Positions 1 to 8,555 of a stretch of DNA of 64,000 bases are shown piece by piece. The notes under the pieces were generated by a model. It was not told where the DNA came from and did no database searches. It was given only the letters and a program-made list of their open reading frames with translations. Source of the DNA: Streptomyces sp. NBC_01216 (GTDB lineage Bacteria; Actinomycetota; Actinomycetes; Streptomycetales; Streptomycetaceae); contig NZ_CP108677.1 in the NCBI RefSeq assembly GCF_035994945.1, forward strand, positions 124,001 to 188,000, read 5' to 3'. Numbering within the stretch: position 1 is the first letter of the stretch; each line of letters opens with the position of its first letter. The position numbers and the translations under genes are program-made.

Positions 1-16
1 CCGGGCACTGAGCCCG

Positions 17-49
17 CCCCTTCCTCGCGGGCCCCGGCGAGGAAAGGGG
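17..49 (+). terminator. Hairpin, possible terminator of an upstream gene
   Basis: CCCCTTCCTCG pairs with a downstream CGAGGAAAGGGG that has one extra A, giving an 11-bp stem with a bulge around a GC-rich loop. There is no U tract, as is usual in this kind of genome. The gene it would end lies outside the window. Confidence 0.35.
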
Positions 50-459
50 GTGGCGTACACCGCCCTCGCCGATGCGGTCCTTGTTGGCAAAAGCAGAAAG
101 GCTGTGAGCGCGGTCGATGTGCAGCACTGCGTCGCCGCCGACCTTCCCGAGATCCGGCCTCCTCGATCGCTGACGAGAACACCTTCCCATCGACATCAAC
201 TACCCTGGCCCGAGCCACATAGACGTGTCCAAACTCCGGGGTCAAGGCCCGGCGCCCGCACGTGACACCGGTCGGTTCCCACCCACCGGTCTCGATCTGA
301 TCCCTCGTTGGCTACGCTTCGGCCTACGCGTTCGCCGGAGGGGAGAGCCGACGGCGAATCGGTTGCGCACCTCGACATCGGTGGTTCCTCCCGGGTTCCC
401 GTCACCTGAGCCGCTGAGCACCGCGTACGCATCCCCCACAAGCCGACAACGGAGTACGG
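50..459. other. No supported gene
   Basis: I recognise no protein on either strand. A minus-strand reading near 130-230 looks weakly coding (VYVARARVVDVDGKVF) but is not sustained, so it may be a decayed gene. GGAG at 451-454 is the likely ribosome binding site of the next gene. Confidence 0.4.
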
Positions 460-1725
460 ATGCCACCTCAGAACAACGGAGCCCAACCGGCTGCCGCATC
501 GTCCCAGGCGACCGGTCCCGGCGCACCCAAGGTGCGCCAGGCGGTCGCCTTGCCCGCAGTCGCCTGCGAGGCGGGAGCGGAACTCACCCCCGCCGGCAGG
601 CGGGGGCCTTCAGGTGACAGTGCCGGCGCGACAGAAGAGGCTTCCCCCAGGGAGACCGGCCGGGGGGACACGGGGACGGACGAGGCCGCCGAGGAGACAG
701 CGGGGAGCGCGGGAACCGGCCCGTCCCGGCGGGCTGCGGCGTCGGGCGGTACCCGCCGGACCGGATCGGGCAACGCTTCCGGCCGAGCCGCCGCTACGGA
801 ATCCACGCCCGTTCCGGGGTCGGACCCGACTTCCGGACCAGACTCTGACGCTGCGTCAGGTCTCGTCTCCGGGCCCGCCGCCGAAGGCGCCGAGGCTCAG
901 GCACTCTCCGGCTCCTCGGGAGGCCCGTCCTCCGGTACCGCAGCGGCGGGAACCGAGCCCGGACGTCCCAAGAAGCCGATGCTCGCGGCCGCGGTGATCG
1001 TCGGCGCACTCCTGGTCACCGTCCCCCTGGTGGTCCTGGCCAAGGACGACCGCGACGCCCCCTCGGCGAAGAACACCGCTGCCGCAGGGCCTGCCGACGA
1101 CACCGTGCTCGGGGCGGCACTCCCGTCCGCTCCGGGCGACTACACCCCCAAGGCCCGGCCGGCGAAGGGCGCGGCCTCGCCGTCCGTCTCCGCTTCCAAG
1201 CCGGCGACGAAGGCGTCCCCGAGCAAGGGCGCCGGGGACGCCAAGTCGGCCGAGCCCAGCAGCAAGCCCAAGACCACGCCCAAGAAGTCGCCGCCGGCCA
1301 GCTCTCCTCCCAAGAGCGACGAGGGGAACGGCAAGAACTCGTCGAAGACCGGCTACTTCCTGATCGCAGGGGGTGCCGGATTGTGTCTGAACCCGTCCTC
1401 CGCCGGCAGCCAACTGCGAATCGCGAAGTGCAACGACCGGGACGAACAGCGCTGGGATCTCCGCTCGGACGGCACCGTCCGTGCCAAGGGGCTGTGCATG
1501 ACTTCGGCTTCGTCGGCCAGCGGGGCGGCGATAGAGATAGCCCCGTGCAACGGCAGCCGAGGGCAGCAGTTCTATCTGAACAAGACGACCCACGACCTGG
1601 TCTCGCAGTCCAGCTCGAAGTGCGTGGTCGTCTACAACCTCGGGAAGACGGAGGGCACCCCGGTCATCGTGTGGCCGTGCGACGGCGCCGAAAACCAGAA
1701 GTGGTACCAGTGGATCGACCACTGA
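460..1725 (+). CDS. Membrane-anchored ricin B-type lectin protein
   Basis: 421 aa. Residues 1-170 are a low-complexity A/G/S/T/P-rich stretch, residues about 174-194 form one hydrophobic segment after KK, and a second K/S/P-rich linker leads to a ricin-type beta-trefoil at about 297-421. The trefoil has six Cys (CLNP, KCND, LCMT, PCNG, KCVV, PCDG) and three QxW-like positions (QRW, QQF, QKW). The likely topology is cytoplasmic N-terminus and extracellular sugar-binding domain, so the protein probably holds a glycan at the cell surface. The start fits GGAG five bases upstream. No catalytic domain is visible. The ligand is unknown. Confidence 0.8.
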   Translation: MPPQNNGAQPAAASSQATGPGAPKVRQAVALPAVACEAGAELTPAGRRGPSGDSAGATEEASPRETGRGDTGTDEAAEETAGSAGTGPSRRAAASGGTRRTGSGNASGRAAATESTPVPGSDPTSGPDSDAASGLVSGPAAEGAEAQALSGSSGGPSSGTAAAGTEPGRPKKPMLAAAVIVGALLVTVPLVVLAKDDRDAPSAKNTAAAGPADDTVLGAALPSAPGDYTPKARPAKGAASPSVSASKPATKASPSKGAGDAKSAEPSSKPKTTPKKSPPASSPPKSDEGNGKNSSKTGYFLIAGGAGLCLNPSSAGSQLRIAKCNDRDEQRWDLRSDGTVRAKGLCMTSASSASGAAIEIAPCNGSRGQQFYLNKTTHDLVSQSSSKCVVVYNLGKTEGTPVIVWPCDGAENQKWYQWIDH

Positions 1726-1825
1726 GGCTCCGCCAAGCTCGTTCCCGCGGTTCAGTGGGGCTGGTGAGGTCCTCACGCGGGTCTGAACGGTCAACGGTGC
1801 ATCTTCGAAAAGGAAGTGACACCTG

Positions 1826-1963
1826 ATGACCGACGTGATCGTCTCGGCTGAGGCCGTGAAGGAAGCACAGCTGGCCGGGCTGGCACCCGACGTACTTACA
1901 CGGACGCCGCCGCGGGGGGGATCAGCCCGGCACGTCGCCTTCGAGGGCGCCTCCCGTCGCTGA
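1826..1963 (+). CDS. Possible 45-aa peptide or gene remnant
   Basis: A short frame begins MTDVIVSAEAVKEAQLAGLA and its first half has plausible amino-acid use, while the second half (TRTPPRGGSARH) looks out of frame. It could be the 5' remnant of a longer gene. GGAAG lies just upstream. I do not recognise it. Confidence 0.2.
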   Translation: MTDVIVSAEAVKEAQLAGLAPDVLTRTPPRGGSARHVAFEGASRR

Positions 1964-1969
1964 CCGAAG

Positions 1970-2587
1970 TCAGCGTCGAGCTGTCCCTGTGATCCGGGCG
2001 TGGCCGATGACGTGACCGGACATCGTGAACGAGGCGACGGTCGGCGGCGTCGACGCGGGCAGGTCCAGCGTGGGCACGTCCAGCGCGTACACCGTGATGT
2101 CGTAGTGGTGGGTGAGGTCGCCGCCCGGCGGGCAGGGCCCGAGGTAGCCGGCCTTGCCGGAGTCGCCGGTGCCTGCGACCGCGCCGGTCGGCAGCGCGCC
2201 GTCCAGACTGGTGTGAGTGGTGGGGATGTCCCAGACGAGCCAGTGCCAGAATCCGGATCCGGTGGGAGCGTCGGGGTCGAACATGGTGATCGCGTAGCTA
2301 CGGGTGGCCTGCGGTGCGCCGCTCCATGACAGCCTGATCTGCCGGTTGCCGCCGGTGCAGCCGAAGGCGTCGGCCCAGAAGTCGGCCGGGAATGCCTCGC
2401 CGTCGCGCAGGTCCGGGCTGGCCACGGTGAAGCGCGCTGCGGAGTCGGGTACTCCCTTGCGTATCTCGGTGTAGCCGAATCCCGCCTGATCGACCGGGGC
2501 CGCCTTCGCCGCGGCGCTCTCGCATGCGGTCACGGCGGTGGGCGCGGTGACGGCCGCGGCCACGCCGGTGCGCAGGGACTTGTTCAT
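1970..2587 (-). CDS. YbhB/YbcL-type PEBP-family lipoprotein
   Basis: 205 aa. The N-terminus is a short signal ending in a lipobox-like VTAC at about residue 22, followed by a phosphatidylethanolamine-binding (Raf kinase inhibitor-like) domain. Diagnostic pieces are the FDPDAP loop, FWHWLVWDIP, YLGPCPPGG followed by HHYDITVYALD, and a C-terminal GHARITG. The molecular role of bacterial members is unsettled. It would sit outside the membrane. The ATG at 2587 begins the signal peptide; the frame is open further upstream but that part has no coding character. It is divergent from the XRE regulator at 2732, which may control it. Confidence 0.85.
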   Translation of the reverse strand: MNKSLRTGVAAAVTAPTAVTACESAAAKAAPVDQAGFGYTEIRKGVPDSAARFTVASPDLRDGEAFPADFWADAFGCTGGNRQIRLSWSGAPQATRSYAITMFDPDAPTGSGFWHWLVWDIPTTHTSLDGALPTGAVAGTGDSGKAGYLGPCPPGGDLTHHYDITVYALDVPTLDLPASTPPTVASFTMSGHVIGHARITGTARR

Positions 2588-2731
2588 CTGATCTCCTGAG
2601 ATTCGAGGGTGGGCGAATCGATGTTCGGGATCCGGACAGAGGGGAGGGAAGGCCCTTGCGATGCTGGTAGGCGCCGTACCCCTTTCCGCTCTGGACGCGA
2701 AGGTACGGCGCGGGGCGATGATGGAGGCGTG

Positions 2732-3664
2732 GTGAATCGTCGAGCGGGACGCAACGAGGAGTTGGCGCAGTTCCTGCGGGCTATGCGGGCGCGGCTGAGG
2801 CCGGAGGATGTCGGGCTGCCGGACCGGGAGCGTCGCCGGACGCCGGGACTGCGGCGCCAGGAGGTCGCCCAGCTGGCGGCCGTCAGCGTCGAGTGGTATG
2901 TGCGGCTGGAGCAGGGACGGGCGAGCGCTCCCGGCGCTGCGGTGCTCGACGCTCTCGCCCGCGCGCTGAGGCTGTCGCCCGTCGAACACCGGCATCTGCA
3001 CCTGATCGCCCGGGGGGAAGCGCCGGTATCCCGCCCTGTGAGCCTGCCCGTGAACAAGTCCCTGCGCGTCATGATGGACGGAATGCCGCTCCTGCCGGCC
3101 TATCTCGTCGACTTCAGGTTCGACGTCCTGGCCCACAACAGCGCCGCCGCGGCCTTGTTCGGCGAGGACTTCGGCTCAGGCGACGCGGACAACGTCGCTC
3201 GCATGCTCTTCCTGCCGTCCCATATGCGGGAGATGCAGCGGGACTGGGCCCGGGTGGCACAGGAGGCGGTGGGCAATCTCCGCGCCACGTTCGCACGCCA
3301 CCCCGACGAACCGCGGTTGCTCGAGGTGATCAGAGAACTACGTTCGGCGAGCCCGGAGTTCGCGGTGTGGTGGGACGACCACACGATCGGTGAGCGGGCC
3401 CACGGCACCAAACGGATCAGCCACCCCTCGGTCGGCGAGCTGACCGTCCACTACGACACCTTGGCCACCCTGGACGGAGCCGGACAGAGCCTGATCGTCC
3501 TGACCCCGGCCGACACGGCGGCCGAGAAGTGTCTGCGCGTGCTGATGGTCGATCGCGCAGGAGCCCTGGGCGGCCCCGGTCTGCATGCCCTGCCCGCCCA
3601 GCACCGGCACCTCGAGGTGCCCGGCGGTGGCGCACGACCCGAGTCGGCTCCCCGCAGCGGGTGA
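2732..3664 (+). CDS. XRE-family regulator with MmyB-like ligand domain
   Basis: 310 aa from the GTG chosen here; a GTG one codon earlier is possible. GGAGG at 2723-2727 favours this start over a distant ATG that would run into the divergent gene. The N-terminal helix-turn-helix lies in RTPGLRRQEVAQLAAVS and VEWYVRLEQG. The C-terminal part, with FRFDVLAHNSAAAALFGEDF and RELRSASPEFAVWWDDH, is the MmyB-type sensor domain common in actinomycete regulators. The usual target is the divergently transcribed neighbour, here the PEBP lipoprotein; that link is inference. The last 25 residues (PGGGARPESAPRSG) are probably disordered. Confidence 0.85.
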   Translation: MNRRAGRNEELAQFLRAMRARLRPEDVGLPDRERRRTPGLRRQEVAQLAAVSVEWYVRLEQGRASAPGAAVLDALARALRLSPVEHRHLHLIARGEAPVSRPVSLPVNKSLRVMMDGMPLLPAYLVDFRFDVLAHNSAAAALFGEDFGSGDADNVARMLFLPSHMREMQRDWARVAQEAVGNLRATFARHPDEPRLLEVIRELRSASPEFAVWWDDHTIGERAHGTKRISHPSVGELTVHYDTLATLDGAGQSLIVLTPADTAAEKCLRVLMVDRAGALGGPGLHALPAQHRHLEVPGGGARPESAPRSG

Positions 3665-3725
3665 CGTCCCTCCCGCCCCGGTCCGCCACCGCCGCGCGAT
3701 CGCCTCCTCCCCATAAGGTGGTTCC

Positions 3726-4628
3726 ATGGAGATCCGCGAGTTGCAGTGGTTCGTGGCACTTGCCGAGTCCGAGCACGTGACCTCTGCCGCCGAACGCCTC
3801 ACCATTGCCCAGCCCACCCTTTCCCGTGCCCTCGCCCGCCTGGAGAAACGAGTGGGTGTGGCGTTGTTCGACCGCCAGCAGAACCGGCTGCACCTCAACA
3901 AGTACGGCGAGGTGTTCCGGGCGCATGCCGTCCGTGCCATCAGCGAGATCGACCGTGCCGAACAACGCATCGCCACGCTGATCGATCCCGACACCGGGAC
4001 CATCGCCCTCGGCTTCCTCCACTCCTACGGGACCTGGCTGATCCCCGGGCTGCTCGCCGGGTATCACGCCATCGCACCGGCGACCACGTTCGAGCTGCGC
4101 GGGAGCGCCGCCGACTCCGTCGTCGACGAGGTGCGACGCGGCCGGCTGGACCTCGGGGTCACCAGTCCCCGCCCCGCCGACGACACGCTGCGCTGGACCC
4201 CGCTTCAGGAAGAGCCGCTGTCTCTTCTCGTGCCGTTGGGCCACCGGCTGGCCTCCCGGCACCGGGTACGGATGGCCGAACTGGCCGCCGAGGAGTTCCT
4301 GGCGCTGCGGCCGGAGTTCGGCCTGCGCCAGGTCGCGGACCGGTTGTGCCAGGCGGCAGGGTTCACTCCGCGGATCGTCATGGAGTGCACCGAGCTCAGT
4401 ACCCTCCGCTCACTGGTGTCCTCAGGGCTCGGTGTGGCCGTGGCGCCCGCCACCGGTGACGCGTCCGCCCGCCCGGCACGCACCGTCTCCGTACCCCTGG
4501 CGGATCCGAGGGCGTTCCGGACGATCGGCGTGATCGCGCCGGCCGGGGGCCCGCGTGCCGCGGTCGTGACGCGGTTCTACGAGTATCTGCGTTCCACCGC
4601 CCAGCCGTCCCCCAAGGACGTCCTGTAA
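3726..4628 (+). CDS. LysR-family transcriptional regulator
   Basis: 300 aa, normal length for the family. The winged helix-turn-helix is at residues 1-60 (ELQWFVALAESEHVTSAAER and QPTLSRALARLEKRVGVALF). Residues about 90-295 form the periplasmic-binding-protein-like effector domain (TIALGFLHSYGTWLIPGLL, LDLGVTSPRP). It follows the XRE gene by about 60 bp on the same strand, but nothing links their functions. No divergent partner is adjacent, so the target operon is not evident here. Confidence 0.9.
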   Translation: MEIRELQWFVALAESEHVTSAAERLTIAQPTLSRALARLEKRVGVALFDRQQNRLHLNKYGEVFRAHAVRAISEIDRAEQRIATLIDPDTGTIALGFLHSYGTWLIPGLLAGYHAIAPATTFELRGSAADSVVDEVRRGRLDLGVTSPRPADDTLRWTPLQEEPLSLLVPLGHRLASRHRVRMAELAAEEFLALRPEFGLRQVADRLCQAAGFTPRIVMECTELSTLRSLVSSGLGVAVAPATGDASARPARTVSVPLADPRAFRTIGVIAPAGGPRAAVVTRFYEYLRSTAQPSPKDVL

Positions 4629-4801
4629 TCCCCGGTGGATCAGCGCGCGGCGTCCGATGTGGTGTGGCACGGCGGAGGTCCGTCCTCATGCCGGTACACC
4701 GTGCAGCTTCGCCCCGGTGACCTGGGAAGATGCTCACCGCGCATCAGGTCGCCGGATAAGCGTCATTTCACAGGGCGAATCCCGGGGCCGAGCATTGTTC
4801 C

Positions 4802-5338
4802 ATGAACACTCCTACCACCACCGTGGCTGTGGAGCCGTGGGGAATCCGGAACCCGAGACGGGACCCGGCTTCCACGCCCGTTACAGCCGAAACAGTCCCG
4901 GCACCGAAGCCATGGTCCCTTGCACACCGGCGGGGAGCGGTCTTCGTGGCGGCCGAGAAGAGCATGGTCCGCGAGGTGCGGCAGTTCACCTCGTCCCTCC
5001 TGACCTCCTGGGGTGTGGCCGCCTCCGACCGCGAGTCGGCCCTCCTGATCATCGGCGAACTAGGCGCCAACGCAGCTCGGCACGGCGGTATGGAGCTCGC
5101 CGTATGCCTGTCCCTGCGGAATCAGAATCTCCGCATCGACGTACGCGACTCCGGCAGGCTCCCCACAGCCCGGCCGACCAGCTCCGCCCCCACGGCCCGG
5201 TCGGCCGGAGAAGGCGGCTGGGGGCTGGCCATCGTCGGTCACCTTGCCGACCGCGTCGAGACGTCGGTGTCCGAAGAAGGGCGTACGGTGCGGGCCGATC
5301 TGTGCCTCACCGCTCCCACTCCGGGCGGGGTCCTGTGA
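4802..5338 (+). CDS. Anti-sigma-type ATP-binding protein (HATPase_c_2)
   Basis: 178 aa. The GHKL fold is shown by the N-box ELGANAARHG (about residues 86-95), VRDSG, and the G2 box GGWGLAIVGHLADRV (about 139-153). It belongs to the single-domain SpoIIAB/RsbW-like kinases that are numerous in Streptomyces and normally bind a sigma factor or anti-anti-sigma partner. No partner gene is next to it. Its stop codon overlaps by one base the ATG of a broken CitE-like gene (TGATG), suggesting former translational coupling. Confidence 0.85.
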   Translation: MNTPTTTVAVEPWGIRNPRRDPASTPVTAETVPAPKPWSLAHRRGAVFVAAEKSMVREVRQFTSSLLTSWGVAASDRESALLIIGELGANAARHGGMELAVCLSLRNQNLRIDVRDSGRLPTARPTSSAPTARSAGEGGWGLAIVGHLADRVETSVSEEGRTVRADLCLTAPTPGGVL

Positions 5339-5590
5339 TGCCCCTCGCTCCCCGTCACGCCCGCTCGTGGCTGTGCACTCCGGGCCGACCGACCCTATCG
5401 CTACCCCCGCGGGGACAGCCGCGGTGCGGAGGCCGTCGTTCTCGACCTCGAAGACGCCGTCGCCCCCCAACGGAAGGACCTCGCCCGCCACCGCCTCACC
5501 CGGCCCGGCGGCGTCGAGACACCGGTCAGGGTGAGGATCAAAGACCGGACCAGCGGCGCACGACCCGGCCGCCGCCCACGTCACCGGAGA
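5338..5590 (+). pseudogene. Decayed CitE/HpcH-type lyase fragment
   Basis: From the ATG at 5338 the frame reads MPLAPRHARSWLCTPGR, the usual opening of HpcH/HpaI aldolase-citrate lyase beta family proteins. Coding sense then moves to another frame, reading DRPYRYPRGDSRGAEAVVLD then LEDAVAPQRKDLARHRL, the conserved LDLEDAVAP block. The sequence loses similarity before 5600, so about 200 residues of the barrel, including the remaining active site, are missing. A frameshift plus a large 3' truncation make this a pseudogene. Confidence 0.7.
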
Positions 5591-5597
5591 ACATGCG

Positions 5598-6780
5598 TCA
5601 CGAGTCGGTGCGGAAGTGCAGTGACGGGGACGCGTAGTAGTGGCGCTGCGTCGTGATCAGCGAGTCGTGCGGTTCCCCCCGCGCGGCCGGTGCCCACTTC
5701 TTGAGTCCGAGGAACATCCTGTCGCTGGTGAAGATGGCGACCGCTCCGTCACCCCGGTGCTTCATCGTCCAGACCCGCAGGGGATCCCCGGGCACGCAAG
5801 GGGCCTGCCGGACGAACGCCCCGTCCTTGGTGGTGCCGGAGTGCGACAGGCACTTGCCCGTACCCGCGTTCCTGAGCACGACCTTCCGGGATTGCTCCTG
5901 CGCGACCACGTCCCAGTCCTGCCAGGCCGCTCCCGTGCAGGTCGACTCCCTTGGCTGGACTCCGTCGCTGCCGCTGCCCATGGGAATCCCCATGCACATC
6001 CCCGTGGAGTCGATGCGCAGCCTGGTCCTGTCCCCCGTGGGCGCCTCCTCGGACGCGTAGTACTCCGCGCCCGTCGCCGCGCGCGCCGACGGGGACGCAC
6101 TCCCGCCGGGCCCCCGGTGGCGGAGGGCGCGGGCAGCGGTGATCCCGACGGCACGGGTGCGGACGGGGACGCGGAGGCCGGAACTGAACCGGAGGCGGAA
6201 GTGGAGACCGACACGGAAGCGCTGGCGGAGGCCGTCGTCCGTGCGGGAGACCGGGCGAACGCCGGCGCGGTTCGCCCGGGGTCCCGGCCGTCGGGCACAA
6301 CGGCTCACGACCAGAACGTGACGACGGCGACCGCCGCGGCCTCGCCGCCCACCACCGCGGCCGTGGAGAGGCCACCGGAGGAGGCCCCCGCCTCGGGGAA
6401 GACGGCCTCCCCTTGGTACGGCGACCCTTCCAGCCCCCGAGCGCCGCCTCGCCGAGCAACTCTCCGCGTGCCGGTCGTGCCGCCACGCGTTCCGGGACCT
6501 GTCGGATGCTCTGGGGCGCCGAGGGGTACACCGCGTCGTACGGCAGTGCCGCGGTCGCGGCGACGGCACCGGCCAAGGACGTCCTCCATGAGTTCGATGC
6601 GCCGAGCGGTGTCCGTCCACTCCATCGCCGTGCGCCGCACCACGGTCAGCGGATACGGCCGCAACGGCCCGGTCGGCCCTCCGCCGACCAGCACCGCTTC
6701 GACCGTCCTGGTGAACGCCTCCGCAGCCAAGTCCTCGGCCGTGTGCGCGTCCCTGCAGCAGGTCGACGCCCGGCCGGCGT
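5598..6780 (-). pseudogene. Decayed sigma factor-ricin lectin fusion
   Basis: The minus strand reads, in three successive frames, CCRDAHTAEDLAAEAFTR and LTVVRRTAMEWTDTARRIEL (sigma region 2), a hydrophobic STAAVVGGEAAAVAVVTFW segment, an S/A/P linker (TTASASASVSVSTSASGS), and a ricin domain ending YYASPSLHFRTDS. Streptomyces encode intact proteins with this order: sigma domain, zinc finger, membrane helix, ricin domain. Here the first roughly 40 residues are missing, most of the sigma-4 and zinc-finger part is unrecognisable, and at least two frameshifts separate the parts. Its 5' edge abuts the end of the intact sigma-CAP gene. Confidence 0.65.
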
Positions 6781-6781
6781 C

Positions 6782-8263
6782 TCAGGCGGGACCGGCCAGG
6801 GTCTGCACCCACACGGTGCCCTGCGGCCCCGGCACGGCCGCCAGCCCCATGTCCCGGTACCGGCAGTCGAGCATGTTCTCCTCGTGGATCGAGCCGTCCA
6901 TCCAGTCCTCGACCACCGTGGCCGCGCCCCGAGGCCCCCGGTGCAGGTTCTCCGCCCACGGCCCCACGTCGTATCCCGCGGCAGCGATCCGGTCGTCCGC
7001 GTGCCGCCCCTCCGGGCTCTCGTGCTCGAAGTAGCCCCGGTCCACCATGTCGCGCGCGTGCGCGCGGGCCGCGGCCGTCAGCCGGTCGTCCAGGCGCAGC
7101 GGGGCGCACCTGGCCTCGGCCCGGTGGGCATTGACGAGGTCGGCCACCTGGCGCGCCAGGCTCGGCCGCGCGGCAGTGGAGGCGGGCGTGGGTCTCGCGC
7201 TGTGCGTCGGCGGCACGGCGGACGGCGACGGCGACGACGACGGCGCACGGGAGGGGGCCGGCGGGGCCGACCGCGCCACGGCCGGTGCTTCCTGCGGACC
7301 CGGCGCGGGCGGGGACGGGGCCGTCCCGGGCCACAGCAGTGCCATCGCCAGCGCGCCGGCCACCGCCCCGCCCGCGGCCGCGGGCGCCTTCCACCGCGCC
7401 CCCTCCCGTACCGTGCCGCCATCGGGCCCGCCCGGCGGAGCCCACCCCGCCTCGGCACCGGTGAACGCCGTGTCCGCCACCCCCCGCAGCGACGCGAACC
7501 CGGCCACGGGCACGACCAGCGCAAGACCGGCCAGCAGACCCTCCGCCGGGACCAGCCCGCAGAGGTGGCCCTCACACGCGCCGCACCCCCGGGCATGGCG
7601 GGCGACCCGCTTGCGCCACACCGAGGACGGACGGCCGTCCCACTCCGCCGTGAGATCGGCCAGACCAGGGCACATCGGCCGCGTCGCGAGCGCCCGGACC
7701 ACCAGACGCCCCGTCTCCAACTGCGCCTTCATCCGCTGCACCCGCACCGCCGCATGGCGGTCGGAGACCCCCAGCGCCTCCGCCAGCTCCGCACGCGTCA
7801 GCCGCCCCGATGCCTCCTGCCACCACAGGGACAGCAGCGCCCGGTCGTCCTCGTCGAGCCACCGGGTGGCCTCGGCTACCTCATGGCGCTGCCCCGACAG
7901 CCCCAGCCGCAGGATCGTGAGGTCCACGAAGTCACCCGCGGGGTCCGGATGCTCTGCCAGCCGCTCCAGCGAGGCGGCGGCCGCCTGCCGCCGATCGGTC
8001 CAGCGCCGCCGTATCTGGTTCATCGCGATCGCGACCAGCCACGACCGGAACCGCGACGGCTCCCGCAGCCCGCCCAGCCCGTCCAGTGCCCGGAGCATCG
8101 TGTCCTGCACCACGTCGTCGACGTCGGCGTGCCCGTCCAGGGCCCGCCCCACGATGTTGTAGACGAGCGGGAGGTAGTCGGCGACGAGCAGCTCGCGCGC
8201 CCGGCCGTCACCCGCGCGTGCCGCGCTCACCAGCTCCCGGGTGTGCTCGCTGTCCGTGTGCAT
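6782..8263 (-). CDS. ECF sigma factor fused to extracellular CAP/SCP domain
   Basis: 493 aa. Residues 8-95 are sigma region 2 (ADYLPLVYNIVGRALDGHAD, DVVQDTMLRALDGL, FRSWLVAIAMNQIRRRW). Residues 125-185 are region 4 (LTRAELAEALGVSDRHAAVR). A zinc-finger anti-sigma-like HARGCGACEG lies at 223-232. A hydrophobic segment at about 297-313 is followed by a P/S-rich linker and a CAP/SCP domain at 365-493 (NAHRAEARCAPL, GYFEHESPEG, ENLHRG, IHEENMLDCRYRDMG). The family is built as a one-protein membrane sensor in which the outer domain may control the tethered sigma domain; that mechanism is inference. It is divergent from a second CAP protein. Confidence 0.85.
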   Translation of the reverse strand: MHTDSEHTRELVSAARAGDGRARELLVADYLPLVYNIVGRALDGHADVDDVVQDTMLRALDGLGGLREPSRFRSWLVAIAMNQIRRRWTDRRQAAAASLERLAEHPDPAGDFVDLTILRLGLSGQRHEVAEATRWLDEDDRALLSLWWQEASGRLTRAELAEALGVSDRHAAVRVQRMKAQLETGRLVVRALATRPMCPGLADLTAEWDGRPSSVWRKRVARHARGCGACEGHLCGLVPAEGLLAGLALVVPVAGFASLRGVADTAFTGAEAGWAPPGGPDGGTVREGARWKAPAAAGGAVAGALAMALLWPGTAPSPPAPGPQEAPAVARSAPPAPSRAPSSSPSPSAVPPTHSARPTPASTAARPSLARQVADLVNAHRAEARCAPLRLDDRLTAAARAHARDMVDRGYFEHESPEGRHADDRIAAAGYDVGPWAENLHRGPRGAATVVEDWMDGSIHEENMLDCRYRDMGLAAVPGPQGTVWVQTLAGPA

Positions 8264-8555
8264 CCTTGCCCTGCCCGTCGTTTAGTACGTCCTGTCGTCG
8301 GGAGACCCGTCGGCGCGCCGGCGACAACAGAAAGAACAGCCGGACCCTACGCATCCCGGCGCGGGAACGAAAACCCCCTTCCGGCCTCCCACCCCCGGGG
8401 ACACCACCCGCGCCGTGTCCGCGGCCCCCCGAGCGCCCGCGGACCGCAGCGCGCCCGGACGTCCGGTGGAAAAAACCGTTGTCCGGCCGCGGCCCGCCGG
8501 TCTCCCGGAGGCCGGGCACCGTGCCCGGCGGGTCCGCACCACCACGGAGCACAGC
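8264..8555. promoter_or_regulatory. Divergent promoter region between two CAP-domain genes
   Basis: 292 bp without a gene. It must hold the promoters of the sigma-CAP gene (minus) and the CAP gene (plus). A GGAAAAAACC tract at about 8467 resembles the G/A-rich -35 boxes used by ECF sigma factors, but no matching -10 is convincing. GGAG at 8545-8548 is the ribosome binding site of the plus-strand gene. Confidence 0.4.
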
